Origin: Candidatus Heimdallarchaeota archaeon
GTDB taxonomy: Archaea > Asgardarchaeota > Heimdallarchaeia > Heimdallarchaeales > Kariarchaeaceae
Reading direction: 5' to 3'
Assembly (NCBI GenBank): GCA_021399405.1
Contig: JAAFKL010000387.1
Location: 1-9,699 of the forward strand
DNA: 9,699 bases
Shown here: in pieces, positions 5,155 to 9,699 of the stretch
How positions within the stretch are numbered: position 1 is the first letter of the stretch
Layout: each line of letters starts with the position of its first letter
The notes under the pieces: generated by a model
What the model was told of the DNA's origin: nothing
Database searches by the model: none
Seen by the model: the letters and a program-made list of their open reading frames with translations, nothing else
Made by a program: the position numbers and the translations under genes

Positions 5155-6198
5155 TCATGATTCCGTTTTCTGGTTTTCCATTTCTGTAAATCTGAGTCTC
5201 TTAGCTTCAAGGGACTCGATCTCTCTCGGTGTAATGGTCACTTTTCCAAATTTATCATACGATCGAACTTTCCAAATCTTCGGGGGACGATCATTGTCTG
5301 TTATCCCAGCAATCCGTTTTCCATTTGTGTGAAGGGTTTCGATCCTGGGGCAGTATTTTTTGACGCCCTCAGGGGTTATATAATCGTCTTTAAGGTCGTC
5401 GTGGGGGAAGACTGACGAAATCTCATCATTAAGAACATAAATGTTGGGGAATGCCTCCAACACATGCCACGAGTATTTCTTAGATTCCATATCACGATAA
5501 AGGTGAAGATTTTCTACTTTTGAAAATTGGTCAGTTGGAAATATTTGCTGGCTCTCTCTTATTTCAGCCCAGATTGAAAGAACTTTCGATTTACTTGATT
5601 TGAGGATTTCGTGTAGTTGTTTAAGGGTGTCAATAGATGGGGCGTTGCCAGAAATTGAAACATGTTGAATATCAAAATTGTGATGATCTTCGAATATCTT
5701 GTAATCTGAAGAAATAATAGGAATTTTAATTGATTGATTATTGTCTAATTTTATTTCACTGTTACAAGAGAAAGTAAATTCTTTAAGTTTCTTAAGCCTT
5801 CGACATTTTAGTGAAGTCTCGAAATTTAACATTTTGTTTATGGAAAATCTCAAATTTGTCAATTCTAAGTTTTTGAAAAGAAATTGGGGGATTTCAGGCA
5901 AAATGCACTCTACAAATTCAATATGCCTAAGAGAATTCTTGATAGGTTGAAAAAATTCCTCAGATATTTTACTGATTTCAACCCGATAAAATGCAACCTT
6001 AGTTATTTTACCTATTGGGTGCCATTTGGATAATTCCTCGAAAAAGTCGCTGGGAAATATCCGATCGATTCCCTCATCGTAATCATCTCCCTCAAAGTAA
6101 ATAGTCTCCACACTGATCGAGCGATCAGATTTCTTATAATACAATTGCTGTTTCGACGCATAATCGCCGACAGAATAATATGGAAAGTGGATATTCAC
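5155..6198 (-). CDS. Leucine-rich-repeat-like cytosolic protein, function unknown
   Basis: 347 residues from a GTG start; the frame is open 69 nt further upstream but has no other start codon. There is no signal peptide and no membrane span, and four cysteines (C98, C132, C145, C283) fit a cytosolic protein. The middle shows irregular leucine-rich repeats: LRHIEFVECILPEIPQFLF (90-108), LELTNLRFSINKML (111-124) and LKKLKEFTFSCN (135-146), then weaker units at about 176-200 and 226-260 (VENLHLYRD). The C-terminus (about 300-347) is charged and probably flexible. Such solenoids usually bind other proteins; there is no catalytic motif. It lies 88 bp after the giant protein gene on the same strand, so the two may share a transcript, although a weak TATA-like TTTTAAATC lies at 6272-6280. 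Six GATCGA/TCGATC sites fall in or at the edge of its coding sequence or lie just downstream. The LRR assignment is moderate. Confidence 0.7.
   Translation of the reverse strand: MNIHFPYYSVGDYASKQQLYYKKSDRSISVETIYFEGDDYDEGIDRIFPSDFFEELSKWHPIGKITKVAFYRVEISKISEEFFQPIKNSLRHIEFVECILPEIPQFLFKNLELTNLRFSINKMLNFETSLKCRRLKKLKEFTFSCNSEIKLDNNQSIKIPIISSDYKIFEDHHNFDIQHVSISGNAPSIDTLKQLHEILKSSKSKVLSIWAEIRESQQIFPTDQFSKVENLHLYRDMESKKYSWHVLEAFPNIYVLNDEISSVFPHDDLKDDYITPEGVKKYCPRIETLHTNGKRIAGITDNDRPPKIWKVRSYDKFGKVTITPREIESLEAKRLRFTEMENQKTES
6113..6128. repeat. Near-perfect GATCG dyad inside the 5' part of the LRR-like gene
   Basis: CTGATCG and CGATCAG are perfect 7-bp inverted arms with an AG spacer. They lie about 70-85 nt into the coding sequence. 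A second GATCGA lies 50 bp away at 6063-6068. It could be an internal operator or simple coding coincidence; codons SDRSIS span it. Confidence 0.4.
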
Positions 6199-6271
6199 TA
6201 GTAGTAATAAGAGTTGATGATTCTTAAGGGTGTTGTTGAAATAGGCACTTTTTGATTCTTTAAGTTGTTAA

Positions 6272-6280
6272 GATTTAAAA
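6272..6280 (-). promoter_or_regulatory. Weak TATA-like box before the LRR-like gene
   Basis: On the minus strand the sequence TTTTAAATC lies just past the stop of the giant gene and predicts a start near 6250, about 50 nt before the GTG. It overlaps the T-rich tract (TGTTTTAAATC) that could equally end the upstream transcript. Confidence 0.25.
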
Positions 6281-6286
6281 CAGATA

Positions 6287-9200
6287 TCAACCAGTACCGA
6301 TTAATTGATCATAAATAAGAGGAACTAAAGATCTTGTACCATAATAGATATTCTCATTCATGATCATTTCCAAATAGAAATTATATACCTTAGGAACGCT
6401 ACCATAATCATTCCTCACACCATTCCATAATAACGGAATATCACCTGGTCTTTCGATTCTCGAGATCAATCGAACAGTATTAATGAATGACTGTATACGA
6501 CCTTTTCCCAGAGAAATAAGATCCAAGTCTTCATAATATTCATAGAAATCTTTAACAAGAAATTCTGCATTTAGTGCAGCCTGACTTACATAAACAAAGT
6601 CTAAATTATAGGAGCTATAGATATTATGAAGGAATTGTTCATAAATTGGTGCTTCGCTATATGGATCTAAATCAAGTGTTTTACCAAAACTAAATATCCC
6701 GAGATTAAAAGGATTGATAAATTGGTAAGTAGAAGTAACTGCGACTTGGTTTCCCTGTCCATCGGATTTGGAAAAGAATTCATCAAATCTAGGATTTACT
6801 CCATTAGAATCGCTGAAATATAACTCTGTCAATGGGTTATCATAGAAACTATAGCTATGTGTCAACAAAGCTATAGATCCAATATTATTCATGGGAACAA
6901 TCATATCTTTTAGCATTCGATTCATCAACATTTTGGACCCGAGGGTATTTGTAATAGGATTCTTTGACCTTACCATATCTATCTGAGATGCAAACAATAA
7001 TTCATCCATAAAGCTCACAATTGATACATTGCGATCTGATGAGGCATCATAAATATCATAATTGAAAGAGGCCCCAATATCTTGTTTAAGAATTTCATTG
7101 TACTGCGTAGTAATAAACGGAACATCTTGAGGATCAATATTTGCAGCGTTGTAAGAAAATAAATCGAATATATTGTCTAAAGTATCCACGGTAACCATTT
7201 CGACTTCAAGAGTATGCATATACATAACTGATTTCAATATGTTCAAAGGATCTCTACTGTCCACGAAGTTAGGCACCGGGATCCTACCCTTATTTAATTC
7301 AGCTGCCACGTTGGGGACAGTGCCGATATCAAAGAAAAGCTCTGGATTCCAAATACCATTAGTAACTATGGGGATCGCGCGATAATTAGTTCCGTCAGGA
7401 ACAAGTACAGACGTGAAATTACTAGCAAATTTAAGATCAAAGACTAGTGGTTGTCCTGAATAATCGTAGTCTACATGATAATTATAGACAGTTGTGTTAT
7501 ACAACTGATCAAAATCTCCATCAACAATTACTTTCGAAGTACCTTCAGTATATCGATCTCCCTCATATGACGTTTTACTCATAATGTGATTACGAATTAA
7601 TAGCAATGTTTCTTCTACGTTTGTATAATATAGTCTCCTTAACATCTCAGCTAAAGCATTGTTTGATGTTTGAGGATTAGCCAATGCATAATACATTGAA
7701 AGACTTTCTTCCATCATGAAATCAAAATATCCACCAATGTCAGCAAATGAAATAGGCTGATATCTTTCAGCATAACTTGCAACACTATTACTTCGAATGG
7801 CAGAGGACGATGATCCAGAGGATTGTAGATTGAATGAACTTCCAAGAATAATGGGCTCAAGTACTGGACGGAATTTATTTAATATCTGACCAAAGAAGTA
7901 TTTGAAGGTAGCTTGAGAATCATCATCACTCCATTTCCAAAATTCAACATCTCCGGCCCTAACAGCATCAAGATAATCAGGGTCAATGAAATCCTCAAAT
8001 ACCACCAAATCTTCAACAATGTTCCCCCTATCCAACTTATCCCATCTAGTTGTTCTACCACTATCAGCCACTCCAATTTCAAAGACTTCTCTAAACATAT
8101 ATGCATTACTCTTATCAGATCTTGTGAAAGCTCGTTCAAAATCAACCCAGATCGCATCAGATCTATCAATTGTTTTATACCATTCATGGAATATCTCTAA
8201 CATTGCCATGTTTACAGGATCATCTACATCAAAACCTTTCGTTTCAAAGTACGGTCCTAATCGGTCAATGAATTCTTCCAATGTCGTTTCGAGAGGACCA
8301 ATTGCGTCTCGTACAAGATTATATGTTGGGTGTTGTGCCTGAGGAATATAACTTAAGGCCGAATCTGAATAAGGTTCATAAATCATTAAGTGAATATTAC
8401 CCACCGGTCTTATGGTCCCTGTTACATCCATTATTTCATTAAAGAATGCCGGAGGGTATCCTTCGGCAAACCCGGTACCACCGAAATAAAAAGAACTGCC
8501 AGGTTTCTTAGACATTGTTCCTTCGATAAAAGCATCCTCTAATTTCGCAAAAGCAACATCCGAACTCACAGCTGTCGAAAACGTAGGGAGCTCGACTTCT
8601 TGAATTTCCCAATAATTTCCTTGAGGATCTTCAACCTCAACCTGCATATTTATCTTCCATCTCTTGGAATAAATATCTCCATTTGTCGCGGTATTATCAA
8701 TACTGCCTTCCACTGCCGTTAATCGATGTTTAATGCCCCAGATAGGATTAAACTGACCATTCATTGCTGGAAGCGTGAAGAATTCTCCACCTGAAAGAGG
8801 CCGAGAAAGATAATATGAATTTGCCATATAATCAGTAAATTCCATATCTGCAAGTATTATCTGCTTTATTCTTTCAACGTCTTTTATCTTATTGCCTTTC
8901 ACGGCAGTCAAATCAATAATTGATGTATCCAAGAATATCTGCGGGTAATTATGTGCATTTGTAGGCTTAACCCGATATGGGAATCTGACTCTTTTGATAA
9001 TATTACCTGCCTCATCCTCAAATACAAATCCAGGGCTTTCCAAAGGACCCAAATTCATATGATAAACGTAATAATTCCTATTACCCAAAACATCAGGGAA
9101 TTCTATCCCAAAATCCTTGCCGTTCATATCAATACTGTGTATATTATCTAATCTATTCGGCAAATATTCTTCATTTAGATTTACGATTGGTATATCGTCC

Positions 9201-9699
9201 CCTAATTCTCCTGGAGGCGCTTCAAAGGAATCTCCTATAGATAGGGCATCCTCCGGTACAATAGTATACTTTGCAGTATCTTGTGGATCTGTTGATAACG
9301 CCTTCCTAAATTCACCAATTGTTTGAATATTGTTACCATCGTCAATATCCTTACTGAGTTTCTTAAGACTATCAGTCAGTGGATCTTGCCAATTATTAGT
9401 TTGTAGGGCATCTAGTTGTGCATAAGTTAATTGGATAGTGGTTTCAAGATTATCATCTGGGTGTGTATACAATAGACTAATTGGTGCGTGGCCCTTAGCA
9501 TTAATGAATGGCTGATATAGTTGTTTTTTGTATTTCCCTGAAAAACCAGCTGTTTTTAGGAGATTCTTACCTCGCAAGTTAATAATTTTCTGTACCTCGG
9601 CCAATTCTGCTCGATTAAGACCAACCTTCTCAGTCATGGATTGCAAGAAATCAGGCACTCTACTTATCTTAGTAAGAAAATCAATGGAGCCGCCTGACC
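6287..9699 (-). CDS. Giant cysteine-free protein of unknown family, 5' end beyond the window
   Basis: From a GTG at 9658 the frame gives 1123 residues, but it stays open to the right edge, adding SGGSIDFLTKISR before it with no stop, so the true start is probably outside. I found no cysteine in the visible residues and no hydrophobic membrane span. The N-terminal 130 residues look helical and basic; later parts mix beta and helix and are rich in Tyr, Phe, Asn and Asp. A Ser-rich linker (about 606-628, SSGSSSS) splits the chain into halves. N-x-S/T sequons occur at 721, 747 and 877. I recognise no domain, enzyme motif or sequence repeat. Absence of cysteine, as in the ectodomain of the surface protein, suggests an extracellular or particle-associated role, but a secretion signal cannot be checked. 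A viral or mobile-element structural protein is another possibility. Coding is certain; function is unknown. Confidence 0.85.
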   Translation of the reverse strand, partial: SGGSIDFLTKISRVPDFLQSMTEKVGLNRAELAEVQKIINLRGKNLLKTAGFSGKYKKQLYQPFINAKGHAPISLLYTHPDDNLETTIQLTYAQLDALQTNNWQDPLTDSLKKLSKDIDDGNNIQTIGEFRKALSTDPQDTAKYTIVPEDALSIGDSFEAPPGELGDDIPIVNLNEEYLPNRLDNIHSIDMNGKDFGIEFPDVLGNRNYYVYHMNLGPLESPGFVFEDEAGNIIKRVRFPYRVKPTNAHNYPQIFLDTSIIDLTAVKGNKIKDVERIKQIILADMEFTDYMANSYYLSRPLSGGEFFTLPAMNGQFNPIWGIKHRLTAVEGSIDNTATNGDIYSKRWKINMQVEVEDPQGNYWEIQEVELPTFSTAVSSDVAFAKLEDAFIEGTMSKKPGSSFYFGGTGFAEGYPPAFFNEIMDVTGTIRPVGNIHLMIYEPYSDSALSYIPQAQHPTYNLVRDAIGPLETTLEEFIDRLGPYFETKGFDVDDPVNMAMLEIFHEWYKTIDRSDAIWVDFERAFTRSDKSNAYMFREVFEIGVADSGRTTRWDKLDRGNIVEDLVVFEDFIDPDYLDAVRAGDVEFWKWSDDDSQATFKYFFGQILNKFRPVLEPIILGSSFNLQSSGSSSSAIRSNSVASYAERYQPISFADIGGYFDFMMEESLSMYYALANPQTSNNALAEMLRRLYYTNVEETLLLIRNHIMSKTSYEGDRYTEGTSKVIVDGDFDQLYNTTVYNYHVDYDYSGQPLVFDLKFASNFTSVLVPDGTNYRAIPIVTNGIWNPELFFDIGTVPNVAAELNKGRIPVPNFVDSRDPLNILKSVMYMHTLEVEMVTVDTLDNIFDLFSYNAANIDPQDVPFITTQYNEILKQDIGASFNYDIYDASSDRNVSIVSFMDELLFASQIDMVRSKNPITNTLGSKMLMNRMLKDMIVPMNNIGSIALLTHSYSFYDNPLTELYFSDSNGVNPRFDEFFSKSDGQGNQVAVTSTYQFINPFNLGIFSFGKTLDLDPYSEAPIYEQFLHNIYSSYNLDFVYVSQAALNAEFLVKDFYEYYEDLDLISLGKGRIQSFINTVRLISRIERPGDIPLLWNGVRNDYGSVPKVYNFYLEMIMNENIYYGTRSLVPLIYDQLIGTG

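Noticed and set aside
4937..5155. CRISPR array
   Set aside because: The repeats are imperfect, differ in length, are only two full copies plus fragments and are unevenly spaced; no cas-like gene is nearby.
6199..6286. Longer start for the LRR-like gene
   Set aside because: The frame is open upstream to a TAA but has no ATG, GTG or TTG before the GTG at 6198, so an extension would need a non-standard start.
7879..8342. Overlapping plus and minus frames of 95-118 residues inside the giant gene
   Set aside because: They lie wholly inside the long minus-strand coding frame and show no promoter or ribosome-binding signal; they are shadow frames.

Overview
The window is AT-rich and most likely archaeal. 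Three things point that way. Several genes have TATA-like boxes about 26-33 nt before the start codon with no room for a normal leader. One gene encodes a cell-surface protein combining SBBP-type beta-propeller repeats, thrombospondin-type-3 (TSP3) calcium repeats, one membrane span and a cytosolic tail. There is also a small archaeal-style winged-helix regulator. The large chimeric surface protein and a leucine-rich-repeat-like protein resemble what is seen in Asgard archaea (Heimdall/Loki-like). That placement is an inference, because no ribosomal or tRNA marker is present.

Layout, left to right. (1) 3-245, plus strand: the 3' end of an unrecognised gene that enters from outside the window. 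(2) 338-3313, plus: a 991-residue surface receptor-like protein. (3) 3454-3783 and 3957-4184, plus: two small membrane proteins of unknown function, each with its own candidate promoter. (4) 4185-4582: a gene-poor stretch holding a composite hairpin, two candidate TATA boxes, a short dyad and a phased TGATCGAA direct repeat. (5) 4583-4858, plus: a 91-residue winged-helix DNA-binding protein. (6) 4859-5154: a convergent intergenic region with three successive imperfect inverted repeats, each centred on GATCGA. (7) 5155-6198, minus: a leucine-rich-repeat-like protein. (8) 6287-9699, minus: at least 1136 residues of a giant, cysteine-free, unrecognised protein that runs off the right edge.

The most interesting regulatory signal is GATCGA/TCGATC. 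It occurs at ten places between 4496 and 6120, but I found only three others in the remaining roughly 8 kb. Intergenic copies are arranged as a 10-bp-spaced direct repeat before the winged-helix gene and as the centres of three dyads after it; one more forms a 7+7 bp inverted repeat inside the leucine-rich-repeat-like gene. A simple hypothesis is that the winged-helix protein binds these sites and regulates itself and perhaps the leftward genes. The most interesting proteins are the propeller-TSP3-membrane-winged-helix chimera, which could link an outside signal to an inside partner, and the giant cysteine-free protein, whose composition matches the cysteine-free ectodomain of the first. No transposase, integrase, CRISPR array, tRNA or rRNA was seen.
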